Source of the DNA: Candidatus Geothermocultor quzhuomuensis
GTDB taxonomy: Bacteria > Actinomycetota > Aquicultoria > Geothermocultorales > Geothermocultoraceae
Assembly (NCBI GenBank): GCA_015711795.1
Contig: JACVJC010000012.1
Coordinates: forward strand, 1-64,000
Reading direction: 5' to 3'
Length of the DNA stretch: 64,000 bases
Positions 8,270 through 16,199 of this stretch are shown piece by piece. A model generated the notes under the pieces. It did no database searches. It was not told where the DNA came from and saw only the letters and a list, made by a program, of their open reading frames with translations. Each line of letters opens with the position of its first letter. Positions within the stretch are counted from its first letter, which is position 1. Position numbers and translations under genes: made by a program.

Positions 8270-11200
8270 AATTTTTCACGCTCTCCATCAGCTTGTTATA
8301 TATCTCATTCATCTTATCTAACGAAAAGTTATATTTATTTTTTAAGCTCCGCGCGAATTTCCGTACCGCACGCTCAACTTCTTTCTTGTCTGTTACCTGA
8401 CTTATCCAGCCTGGAAAAAGGCATTTTTTAAGAAGACTGGAAAGGTTCTTAACTTCTTCAATCAGACTGTCATTCGCCTCCAGATTTCGCTCCAGCACAA
8501 GTAACAAAGCGTATTCAAGCTTTGAAAAACCAAGTTTTTCTTGCCGCTCCGTAAGCGTTTCGATATTCTTAAGCACCTTTAATCCTTCCAGATAAAGCTG
8601 TTTGTAATCCTTTTTTTTCTCTCTCCATAACTTTAAAAGTCTCTCCACCCGCTCCGTCAAAGTCTCATAAATCGGGCTTCTGTGTCGCTCAACCAAAACC
8701 ATTTTGTTTAGGGTGAAAAGGATATTTGCCGCTTGTTCTTTCTTATCCTTTACTTTTTCTTCCAGTTTTTTCAGATAATCCAAGCCAAACCCAATAGAAG
8801 GTAAGCTCTTCTCTAAACTCTCTACCTCAGTAGACTTATGAATATATCGAACAGTTTTGTTAAAGTATTTTTCAATATCGCCATAGTAAATCGGTCTTTG
8901 AACCACTACTTTCATATAATATACATAAATAGCTGAAAGCCACTTGAAGTCATCGAAGTATTCCAGTTTAACTTCATTTGGTCCAAGCAGTTCGAAAACC
9001 TTCCTGAGTTGGCGGTATTTTTCAACAAAAGTTTTTTCCTTCTTTTCATTGCTGGTAATAACTTCCACCGCCTTAAGCAATGTCTCTCGCTCATAACTCT
9101 TAGGAACATTTTCAAGAATTTTAAATACCTCCTTTATAATCTTAATTAAATCGTTCTTTAAACTATCATATCCTATAAAAACATTAGCAATGTCATTCTC
9201 GCTGTAAATTTCCAAAGCCCTTTTAAAATTTTTTAAGATGCCAACATAATCTATGATTAAACCGGCTTCTTTTACATCCTTATATGGCCTGTTGGTTCTG
9301 GCAACCGCTTGCAAAAGCCTGTGTTCTTTCAAGGGCTTATCTAGATACATTGTTTGTAGGACAGGAGCATCAAAGCCAGTGAGCAGCATATCAGTAACAA
9401 TAAGAATTTTCGGAAACTCTTCTTCTTTATACTGGTTGATAATGTTTTTCCTGATGGCTTCGGGATCCCAATGTCCATATCTGGCGACTGTTTCAGCAAC
9501 ATAATCCTGTAATTTTTGCTCCTTTTCGCGTGTCTGAATGGTCATAACTACCTCTGAGTATTCTGGTGGTAGATGCTTATCAAGTGCCTTTTTATAGATT
9601 ATGCAAGCTTTACGGCTTGCCGCAACAACCATTGCTTTAAACCGGTCATCAACATTTTCGCGGAAATGTTCAGCTATGTCTTTAGCCTTCAAGGCAATGC
9701 GTTGGGGATTTTCAAGGAATACGTTGATGGCGTTAAGCCGCGGCTTTATTTTCTCCTCGACAATTTCCCTCGAATCCTCGGGAATTTCCTCTAGCATGCT
9801 TTCGAGAAAAGCTTCAAGTAAGTCTTTTTTTAAATGTTCCTTTTCTAACCTCGGTTGATAAACAATTTTTACGGTAAAACCATCCCGTATTGAATCAGTA
9901 ATGAAATACCTATCAAGATAAGGCTCCGCTGGCGGGTAGCTAAACTCCCGATAAGTGTCTCTTCTTTTCTTTGAGATGGGAGTGCCAGTCAGAGCAAAGA
10001 AGAAAGCACTCTTCAAAATAGCTTTCATCTGGGCAGCCAGCAAACCATATTGCGTCCGGTGCCCTTCATCTATAAAAGCAACAATATTTTTCCGGTCCAT
10101 TACGGTTTCTTTTTGCTTTGAAACTTCTTCCAACTGTGTCTGCAGTTCTTTTAGCTCTTCAGGTCTAAACTTATGAATAAGGACGATGAAAACCCCGCGC
10201 TTACCACGATAATCATCGTAAGCTAAAACATTTTTAAGCTCTTCAATAGACCCAATAATTTCCGGCTGAACAAGGTCGAGAGAGTAAAATTCTTGGTAAA
10301 GTTGTTCTTCAAGTTCAATACGGTCAACAATGAAAAATATGGACGGGTTTTCCAACTCAGAAGCATAATAAAGTTTGTTAGCAGCAAATATCATAGTAAG
10401 TGTCTTTCCGCTTCCTTGCCAATGCCAGATAAGTCCTTTGTTTTTTTCTTCTTGCCCTCTGAGATTATTGATAACTCTGCTTACCATCTTATTTGCAGCT
10501 CTATATTGCATATATCTGGTGATGACTTTAGTGGCTTCACCGTGTTCCAATCGGAAAAAGAGAAAGTTTTGAAGAATATCCAGCAGGACATTAGGAGAAA
10601 ACATTTCCAAAGCAGCATCGACACCCTCATCTAACTTCCCCTTAAGGGGAGAAATATTAACATAGCGCCATTCATGCGCAGCAACATCATCTTGCCAAGG
10701 CACGATGGGAAAATATTTGGCTTTGCTCTCGGCTGCTAAACCAACCTGAACATATTTATATAGCTCAGGAACGATTTTTTCATATTCTTTTATTTGCCGA
10801 TATGCATTAAACCAGTTTTCAGAGATATTTGTCGGATTTTTACATTCAATATTTACCAAAGGAATACCATTAACATAAAGGATTATGTCGTTCCTAATTC
10901 TTTCGCTACCATTATTGTTTACTTGGGTAGAAACCACAAATTCGTTGTTTTCAATGTTGTCGTAGTCAAAAAGCCTGACATAGCGAACAACTTTGTCTTT
11001 TTCGAATTTCACCGGGAGACCGAATTTGTAAAAGTTTAAAATGCTTTTTGCCCCCTCTACCCCCGTACCTGTAAGCCTCAGCTCATTCAACACCTTATTT
11101 ATCTCTTCGTCTCCAACATCAAGCCCTTTGTTTATCCTTTCAACCGCCCTAACGAGATTAGGAATTAAAAGAGGTTCCTCATAGGTATCTCTTCCAAGCT

Positions 11201-11285
11201 CTTCAGCTGGAACAAACTTCCAGCCTTTTTCAACTAACTTGTTGACTATATAATCCTCAACCAAAGTTTTCTCATCAAAACCCAT
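8244..11285 (-). CDS. hsdR: Type I restriction enzyme, R subunit (ATP-dependent translocase/nuclease)
   Basis: This is the motor and nuclease subunit of a type I restriction-modification complex. The 1013-residue protein has an N-terminal PD-(D/E)xK nuclease (D133 and the ECK triad at 147-149 in PLVNIECKNPTN). The SF2 translocase follows, with Walker A GSGKT (291-295), DEGH (406-409), LTGTP (432-436) and the motif VI-like LLQAVARTNRPYK around residue 665. A helical C-terminal domain would bind the methylase complex. Length and order are normal and the frame is open throughout. It lies downstream of hsdM and hsdS on the same strand, separated from hsdS by a broken four-helix-bundle gene and repeats. 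Confidence 0.96.
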   Translation of the reverse strand: MGFDEKTLVEDYIVNKLVEKGWKFVPAEELGRDTYEEPLLIPNLVRAVERINKGLDVGDEEINKVLNELRLTGTGVEGAKSILNFYKFGLPVKFEKDKVVRYVRLFDYDNIENNEFVVSTQVNNNGSERIRNDIILYVNGIPLVNIECKNPTNISENWFNAYRQIKEYEKIVPELYKYVQVGLAAESKAKYFPIVPWQDDVAAHEWRYVNISPLKGKLDEGVDAALEMFSPNVLLDILQNFLFFRLEHGEATKVITRYMQYRAANKMVSRVINNLRGQEEKNKGLIWHWQGSGKTLTMIFAANKLYYASELENPSIFFIVDRIELEEQLYQEFYSLDLVQPEIIGSIEELKNVLAYDDYRGKRGVFIVLIHKFRPEELKELQTQLEEVSKQKETVMDRKNIVAFIDEGHRTQYGLLAAQMKAILKSAFFFALTGTPISKKRRDTYREFSYPPAEPYLDRYFITDSIRDGFTVKIVYQPRLEKEHLKKDLLEAFLESMLEEIPEDSREIVEEKIKPRLNAINVFLENPQRIALKAKDIAEHFRENVDDRFKAMVVAASRKACIIYKKALDKHLPPEYSEVVMTIQTREKEQKLQDYVAETVARYGHWDPEAIRKNIINQYKEEEFPKILIVTDMLLTGFDAPVLQTMYLDKPLKEHRLLQAVARTNRPYKDVKEAGLIIDYVGILKNFKRALEIYSENDIANVFIGYDSLKNDLIKIIKEVFKILENVPKSYERETLLKAVEVITSNEKKEKTFVEKYRQLRKVFELLGPNEVKLEYFDDFKWLSAIYVYYMKVVVQRPIYYGDIEKYFNKTVRYIHKSTEVESLEKSLPSIGFGLDYLKKLEEKVKDKKEQAANILFTLNKMVLVERHRSPIYETLTERVERLLKLWREKKKDYKQLYLEGLKVLKNIETLTERQEKLGFSKLEYALLLVLERNLEANDSLIEEVKNLSSLLKKCLFPGWISQVTDKKEVERAVRKFARSLKNKYNFSLDKMNEIYNKLMESVKNYGPKASRL

Positions 11286-11347
11286 TTCTCACCTGCGGTT
11301 TAGTAGGTAGTAAACAGTAAACAGCACACAGGGATATCTTTTCCTGT

Positions 11348-11716
11348 CTACTGTATACTTTTAATGAACCTGTAAAGCATTTTCCCAATCGCATCTATTA
11401 ATTCGCACAATTCATATGTGTCTTCATAAAAACCAAGTTCCTTGGATAAAATTAGATAATATCGCAATTCTTCCAGCGAACCTTGGGCGATATTGTAGAA
11501 ATTTGCTTTATCCTTAAAGCCTCGTTTTTTAAATCCTTCTGATATATTGGCTGGTATAGAAACTGCAGCCCGCCTCATCTGGGAAACCAAACCGAATTTC
11601 TCTTCCGGAGGATAATCTCTAGTAATACCCTAGATTTTAAGGGTTAATTCATGCGCTTTCTTCCAAACCTCCAAATCCTCAAACCTCTTTGATTTCTCCT
11701 GTCTACCGTCTACCAT
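11348..11716 (-). pseudogene. Four-helix-bundle protein (S23/IVP family) with internal TAG stop
   Basis: The four-helix-bundle family (23S rRNA intervening-sequence protein, related to Avd) is recognised by FEDLEVWKKAHELTLKI, then FGLVSQMRRAAVSIPANISEG and GSLEELRYYLILSKELG. Here the frame is one continuous 122-codon unit from an ATG at 11716, except for a TAG at 11630-11632. It sits exactly where the family normally has a Tyr or similar residue (LTLKI-stop-GITRDYP). A downstream ATG at 11590 would give 80 residues lacking helix 1. The first six codons (MVDGRQ) lie inside the short repeat at 11696-11771, so the repeat may supply the start. It interrupts the hsdS-hsdR spacing. Confidence 0.8.
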
Positions 11717-11771
11717 ATACTGTCTACTCATCCTATTTCCCTGTCTACCGTCTACCGTATACTGTCTACTC
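11696..11771. repeat. Short GTCTACCGTCTAC-type repeats, intergenic copies
   Basis: Two tandem copies of a roughly 30-base unit (CTGTCTACCGTCTAC followed by CRTATACTGTCTACT) lie between the four-helix-bundle gene and hsdS, the second touching the 3' end of hsdS at 11770. The unit contains the palindrome GTATAC in one copy. Degenerate relatives occur at about 11335-11352 and 13531-13540. Confidence 0.8.
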
Positions 11772-13137
11772 ATACTGCTACTCTCTTCTTCCCTGTAAGC
11801 AAATCATTCATCAAGCCTTTCTTGACTCTTTCAAGCCTCTCTCTTCTTTTCCTCAGAAGTTCCAACCTCTTGTCAACCGTACTCAAAATCTCCGCAATTT
11901 TCTTCTGCTCAGAAAGAGGCGGAATAGGGATTGTCAACCTCTCGATATCATCTCTTTTAACAGCTTTGAAAGTTGATCCAGATGACATACTCTCAATTTT
12001 TTCCTTCTTGAGTTTAAGATAGTAAAAGAGCAAAAGATGGTGCAGCCTTTTACCGTTCACTCTGATTGCAGCCAAACCCCTGCCTATACAACACTCTGAG
12101 GGCGCTATATTAACGTCGCCTACTGGCGCCCTAACTGAAATCAAGATATCTCTTTCTTGCGCGACTTTTGCTGGCGCTGAGCAAAATAGGCCTGGTGTAG
12201 GATAAATGTCTCCAAACTCAGCCTTGCCTTGCAGAAAGGGGAGGCCTAGACCAGTTTTGTTATATGTAGATGATGGCGGAGACTGGCCCATAATTAGTTT
12301 CACAATATCTTGATTGCCAAGGCCTGCCACTTCCCAATCTTCTGGGATTTCGCCAATCTCCGTCTTCTTTAATTTCCTTTCCCCCTGTCTACCGTCTACT
12401 GTATACTGTCTACTCCCTTCCAATTCCTGTCTACCGTCTACTGTATACTGTCTACTGGGAATGCCTTTAGCAAACAGCTCCTGCATTAAGCCCTTTTTCA
12501 GCCTTTCCGTCTTCTCAATAGCTTGATCCACTTTCTCAATCCCCTCATCAACCGTACTCAAAATCTCCGCAATTTTCTTCTGCTCAGGTAGGGGTGGAAG
12601 CGGAAAATAAAGCGATTTAAGTAACGGTAAGTTGATATTTTTAAGAGTACTCCCTTGTGCCTTTTTTATATGTGTCCAATATAAATTAGATTGAAGAAAA
12701 TAATGAATAAATTGAGGATGAGCTGATGGCTTTAATTTCACCTTTATCAAATAAGATCCAAATATCACATTATTAAGGTCTCTGCCTACTAAAACAGAAA
12801 CGCCAACAGTTCCGGCTCTCGCTATCGCTATGTCCCCCCTCTTTAAAAAGTACCTGTCTAAATTATTTCTCCTCTCGGTTATCTCACAGAAGGGCAATTT
12901 GTCCCAATCTACTGAATAATCTTTAATATCAGTAGTTCTTAGTATTTTTAAGCCTGTATTTTGTTCTGTAGCTTTTGCAGTAATTCCATAGAAGATATCC
13001 TCGCTAATTTTTTTATCTCCCAGTCTTATTGCTTCCCACTCTTCTGGAATTTCGCCAATCTCCGTCTTCTTTAATTTCCTTTCCCCCTGTCTACCGTCTA
13101 CTGTATGCTGTCTACTATCTTTCATTTCACTTCCCAC
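11770..13137 (-). CDS. hsdS: Type I restriction enzyme, specificity (S) subunit with in-frame repeat linkers
   Basis: HsdS sets the DNA target of the methylase and nuclease through two target-recognition domains (TRDs). The protein has two parallel halves. Each half starts KLKKTEIGEIPEEWE or KLKKTEIGEIPEDWE, continues with a variable TRD, and ends with a conserved helix (PLPPLPEQKKIAEILSTVD and PIPPLSEQKKIAEILSTVD, then GLMQELF/GLMNDLL). Each half is preceded by peptide units SRQHTVDGRQ or SRQYTVDGRQ encoded by the short DNA repeats; the middle linker has two units. GTG at 13137 is the longest start. ATG at 13125 is a good alternative because it overlaps, as ATGA, the stop of an upstream 24-codon HsdS fragment. 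Intact frame, 451-455 residues. Confidence 0.95.
   Translation of the reverse strand: MGSEMKDSRQHTVDGRQGERKLKKTEIGEIPEEWEAIRLGDKKISEDIFYGITAKATEQNTGLKILRTTDIKDYSVDWDKLPFCEITERRNNLDRYFLKRGDIAIARAGTVGVSVLVGRDLNNVIFGSYLIKVKLKPSAHPQFIHYFLQSNLYWTHIKKAQGSTLKNINLPLLKSLYFPLPPLPEQKKIAEILSTVDEGIEKVDQAIEKTERLKKGLMQELFAKGIPSRQYTVDGRQELEGSRQYTVDGRQGERKLKKTEIGEIPEDWEVAGLGNQDIVKLIMGQSPPSSTYNKTGLGLPFLQGKAEFGDIYPTPGLFCSAPAKVAQERDILISVRAPVGDVNIAPSECCIGRGLAAIRVNGKRLHHLLLFYYLKLKKEKIESMSSGSTFKAVKRDDIERLTIPIPPLSEQKKIAEILSTVDKRLELLRKRRERLERVKKGLMNDLLTGKKRVAV
12386..12456. repeat. In-frame repeat pair inside hsdS
   Basis: Two near-identical units (CTGTCTACCGTCTACTGTATACTGTCTACT, each given here in part) lie in the central linker of hsdS. 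Read on the minus strand they encode SRQYTVDGRQ twice, separated by ELEG. They match the intergenic units at 11696-11771 and the one at 13087-13117. Adjacent coding sequence (GERKLKKTEIGEIPE) is also duplicated at 13040-13090. Confidence 0.85.
13087..13117. repeat. Repeat unit at the start of hsdS
   Basis: One unit of the same repeat, with GTATGC instead of GTATAC, encodes SRQHTVDGRQ immediately after the hsdS start. It separates the working hsdS from an orphan HsdS start fragment upstream. Confidence 0.8.
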
Positions 13138-13196
13138 CTTTCTGGCAAAAGCCCAATTTCAGTTTGCTTGCAACTAGAATTTGGATTATTGTCCAT
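13122..13196 (-). pseudogene. Orphan 5' fragment of an hsdS gene
   Basis: A 24-codon frame reads MDNNPNSSCKQTEIGLLPER followed by WEVK and a TGA. KQTEIGLLPERWEV is the classic opening of a type I S subunit (compare KLKKTEIGEIPEEWE just downstream). The original gene therefore lost its body, and a second hsdS now begins immediately after it. The TGA overlaps the ATG at 13125 in an ATGA arrangement, so the fragment may act as a translated leader for the present hsdS. Seen directly; the recombination history is inference. Confidence 0.7.
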
Positions 13197-13223
13197 TCCC
13201 TTTCTCACTTTCCCGATGGAATG

Positions 13224-13481
13224 TTAAAAACCATAACAGTAAGAATCAATTCTCTCTTTGGCAAACCATTCCGCCCCATTGATGCCCGTTTGATGCCCCT
13301 TTCGCTTCTTTATCGTTCCTTCAAAATGTAGTAAGTTCTCTTCCAGTTGTACCAACGCGCTCAAAGATTCCCCTTTTGTATTGGCAAAAGCTGCCGACGT
13401 CTCGAGCGTTTCCTTATCGAAGCTTTCCTTAAACTCAATAGTATCTGACTCGCCTTTTGCGATTAGTTCCTGTAAGTTCAT
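13224..13481 (-). pseudogene. AlbA_2 (Schlafen-like) DNA-binding domain stub
   Basis: The first 40 residues (MNLQELIAKGESDTIEFKES, then FDKETLETSAAFANTKG) match the start of the AlbA_2 or divergent AAA-4 domain found in putative ATP-binding transcriptional regulators, which are typically 400-550 residues. After AFANTKG the expected GG-x-IxIGVxD continuation is missing. It is replaced by about 45 unrelated residues (ESLSALVQLEENLLHFEGTI, ending IDSYCYGF) that I do not recognise. The product of 85 residues would lack most of the domain. It lies between the Fic remnant and hsdS in the restriction island, so it is probably a deletion remnant, although the frame is open and could be expressed. Confidence 0.6.
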
Positions 13482-13568
13482 CTTTCACCTACCACTGTTT
13501 GACAACCTTTTTTGACAACAAACCCTACTGTCTACATTCATTCTATAATCATCAACTTAATCATCAAC

Positions 13569-14042
13569 TTATTTTATTTGATAAGCCAGACTTCTCCCCT
13601 TCCCAACCGACTTAATCACATCTAATTGAACTAGCTTGTTAAGCTCTTTATGAGCGGCTTGCGCTGAAATCTTAAACATCTCTCTCACTTCACGATTCGT
13701 TATCTTCCCGTTCTGATTGATAAATTCGATCATTCTCATCCTCTCGCCATCAGTTAATTTTTCGATATTCTCCAGTGCCCATAGATAATTTAAGACCTCT
13801 TGTTTATCTTCGCGGGTTACCATTACTTCTCGTCCCTGAGCTAAATCGCTCACCTGTTCAAGAGATAATCTGTTTCCTTCAATAGCTGTGGAAGAATGAG
13901 CACTTCGGATAATGGCTTCACGACGAAGTGATACTTCCCATTTAGGGATAAACGGAGAATTCAGAATTAACTCCCTTGCTGCAGCTATCTGTGTTAGGTC
14001 ACTTACTATCTTGTCTGTATAGTGGAAATTTGGCTTAAACAT
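13569..14042 (-). CDS. Fic-family protein lacking the catalytic core
   Basis: Fic proteins transfer AMP or similar groups to target proteins. The first ~85 residues of this 157-residue product match the Fic N-terminal region, including the inhibitory-helix motif SSTAIEGN (pattern S/T-x-x-x-E-G/N) and LSLEQVSDLAQGRE. Residues ~105-157 form the usual C-terminal winged helix (NGKITNREVREMFKISAQAA, ending VGKGRSLAYQIK). The whole central Fic fold, including HPFxDGNGR, is absent, with an in-frame junction near LWALENIEKL/TDGERMRMIEF. The ATG at 14042 overlaps the hsdM stop by eight bases, so I prefer it to the longer frame starting at 14156. It is either a decayed toxin or a retained DNA-binding/inhibitory shell. 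Confidence 0.8.
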   Translation of the reverse strand: MFKPNFHYTDKIVSDLTQIAAARELILNSPFIPKWEVSLRREAIIRSAHSSTAIEGNRLSLEQVSDLAQGREVMVTREDKQEVLNYLWALENIEKLTDGERMRMIEFINQNGKITNREVREMFKISAQAAHKELNKLVQLDVIKSVGKGRSLAYQIK

Positions 14043-15813
14043 TAGTTGCTCCTCCCAACTCTTCCAGGTATCCCTCAATCTTTTTCTCAACCTCCGCAAG
14101 CTCGTCTTCGATTTTTCGGAGAGCTTCCCATTCTTGAGCAATGTCAATTGCTTCAACTTCTTCTTCGGGAAAAACGTAGAGGGTCACATTGAGGTTGTAA
14201 TCATTCTCTTTTATCTCTTCAAGGCTTACCGCTCTGGAAAAACCATCTCTGTCTGTGAATTCCTTATAAGCCTGGACAATCTTTTTGATGTGCTCATCTC
14301 CCAATCGATTGAGCTTTCTTACCTCAGGGTGCTGTTCGAACTCTCGGCTCGCGTTTATAAATAGAACCTTGCCTTTGCGCTCGGCGGGCTTGTTCTTATT
14401 AAGGATGATGATGGCTCCCGGCGCGCCAGTGTTGTAAAAAAGCTTTTCAGGCAGGAGAATAACAGTCTCAATGAGATTAGCCTCGAGCACCGCTTTGCGA
14501 ATGGCTTTTTCTTTGCCTCCCCGGAATAAACACCCATTGTCAATAACCACACCAACACGACCTGAATCATCCCGGGCTGATGCTAACATATGCTGGATCC
14601 AAGCCCAATCTGCTGACTGCTTAAGAGGGAAACCAAAAGAAAAGCGTTTTTGCCAAAACTCACCTCGTTTTAAAACCTCTTCCGGGTAGCCATCCTGATT
14701 CCAGGGCGGATTAGCAATAACCACATCAAACTGTTTTATGTTTTCCTTTTCTTTGAACTTAGGATAAAGAAGGGTGTCACCAAGCTTGAGATTAGCATTT
14801 CTAATGTCATGAATATAAACATTCATTGTAGCTAGAGAAAGAGTCTTGATATTAGCTTCTTGACCAGACAAAAAGAGTTTATCTGCAGCGGCTTTACCTT
14901 CTTCCTGTTCAACATGCTGGTAAGCACTGATAAGCATGCCTCCTGAACCGCAAGCAGGGTCATAAACACTTTCCCCAGGCTTCGGGTCAAGTATTTCAAT
15001 AATAAGCTTTATTACCTCGCGGGCTGTGTAAACCTCTCCCTCCTTAGCTTTTTGAGGAGCAAAATAACTCAATATCCATTCGTAGGCATCTCCTAAAATA
15101 TCTGGTGAAACGTGGTATAAAGTCTGAGCACTAAAAACCTCGACAAGTTGTCGCAAGATTTCGGCGTTTTCCCTACTGGTAGTAAACTGCACGAAATCAA
15201 CATTCTCAAAGATATTCTTCAACTCAGAGTTCCGTTCAGCTAGCGCCTTCATTGCTTTGGAAAAATTTTCGGGCAATCTGGCTGGCTCTTTACGAATGTT
15301 CTCCCAAAGAAATTCATCTGGGAGATCGAAATCATGGTAGACTGAGTTTTTGGCTTCCTCTTTCGCCTCCTCTTCAGTCAAACCATCTTCAAGAGCTTCC
15401 TTATATGCCTGGTCAAACTCCATTTCCCACTTGTCACTAATTCTCTTGTAAAAGAGCAGTAGAAGAATAAATGAATAGTCCACGCGAGTACGGATAAGGT
15501 CGGCAGCCTTCTTGAGAAGGGTGTGCAAATCTGCCCTATTGAGTGTTTGTTTTTCTTTTTCAAATCTTTCGACTAGGCTTTCTTCTACGCTTAATAATTT
15601 ATATATTCTCTTTCGTGCATCTTCTGGATTAAGCTTCACCTCGAGAAGGTGGTTTTTCCTTAATTGAGAAAGTGCCACATTTACCTGCTCTTCACTGTCA
15701 TGAATATCGGAGGCATCCCTCAGTGTTGTAGCCGCTTCCTCAAAAGAAAACTCAGAGTCTTTAAATACCCCCGCAAGTATCTTATATCTGTTTTCAAGCC
15801 ATTTTGGTAACAT
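14035..15813 (-). CDS. hsdM: Type I restriction enzyme, modification (M) subunit with N-terminal winged helix
   Basis: HsdM is the adenine-N6 methyltransferase of the complex and uses S-adenosylmethionine. The 592-residue protein carries motif I DPACGSGGML (about residue 285) and the catalytic NPPW (about 369), with the HsdM N-terminal helical domain before them (LLLLFYKRISDKWE). The first ~75 residues are an extra domain (ENRYKILAGVFKDSEFSFEE onward) that reads like a winged-helix module and is not part of standard HsdM. A coiled-coil-like C-terminus (EALRKIEDELAEVEKKIEGY) ends the protein. It is the promoter-proximal gene of the operon; the downstream Fic-like gene overlaps its stop. Confidence 0.95.
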   Translation of the reverse strand: MLPKWLENRYKILAGVFKDSEFSFEEAATTLRDASDIHDSEEQVNVALSQLRKNHLLEVKLNPEDARKRIYKLLSVEESLVERFEKEKQTLNRADLHTLLKKAADLIRTRVDYSFILLLLFYKRISDKWEMEFDQAYKEALEDGLTEEEAKEEAKNSVYHDFDLPDEFLWENIRKEPARLPENFSKAMKALAERNSELKNIFENVDFVQFTTSRENAEILRQLVEVFSAQTLYHVSPDILGDAYEWILSYFAPQKAKEGEVYTAREVIKLIIEILDPKPGESVYDPACGSGGMLISAYQHVEQEEGKAAADKLFLSGQEANIKTLSLATMNVYIHDIRNANLKLGDTLLYPKFKEKENIKQFDVVIANPPWNQDGYPEEVLKRGEFWQKRFSFGFPLKQSADWAWIQHMLASARDDSGRVGVVIDNGCLFRGGKEKAIRKAVLEANLIETVILLPEKLFYNTGAPGAIIILNKNKPAERKGKVLFINASREFEQHPEVRKLNRLGDEHIKKIVQAYKEFTDRDGFSRAVSLEEIKENDYNLNVTLYVFPEEEVEAIDIAQEWEALRKIEDELAEVEKKIEGYLEELGGATNV

Positions 15814-16199
15814 AAATATTCCTTTATTAGCTAAATATTTTTAATAAATTATTTATATGATAAATCAAAATGAATTTATTGTAAAGCCCTTCCTAAAATT
15901 TTTTTAAAGTTTTTTAACTTTTGCCGTTTCTCCTGCAAAACTTTCCACTAGATAAAAAATTATCAGTTTGCATAAAAGAATTTTAGTGTACGACTGTGAC
16001 GATTCGAAAAGTAGGAATAAGTTTGGGTCTGGAAATTCTCTGGCATAACCTTAATAGGTTTACTCTTAAAGAACCTGAAAACATTTGGCTTTAAGGAGCT
16101 TACTAATCACGAGCAACAAGTCAAGAACCAAGAGTCACTTTACCTTAACCTTTAACTTTATTTCTCGCTCATCAGCTTGCAAGCCAGTCAGCTTGTCAG
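15814..16199. other. Intergenic region upstream of hsdM
   Basis: About 390 bases lie between the 3' end of polX and the start of hsdM. I see no gene, RNA or clear terminator in it. It must contain the promoter of the restriction operon, but no convincing -35/-10 pair was identified. Confidence 0.4.

Noticed and set aside
9253-10634. Several plus-strand frames across hsdR
   Set aside because: They are antisense shadows of an intact, highly conserved gene, with no family match.
11696-13117. Regular short repeats considered as a CRISPR array
   Set aside because: Units are dispersed, partly inside the hsdS reading frame, and lack uniform spacers; no cas genes are present.
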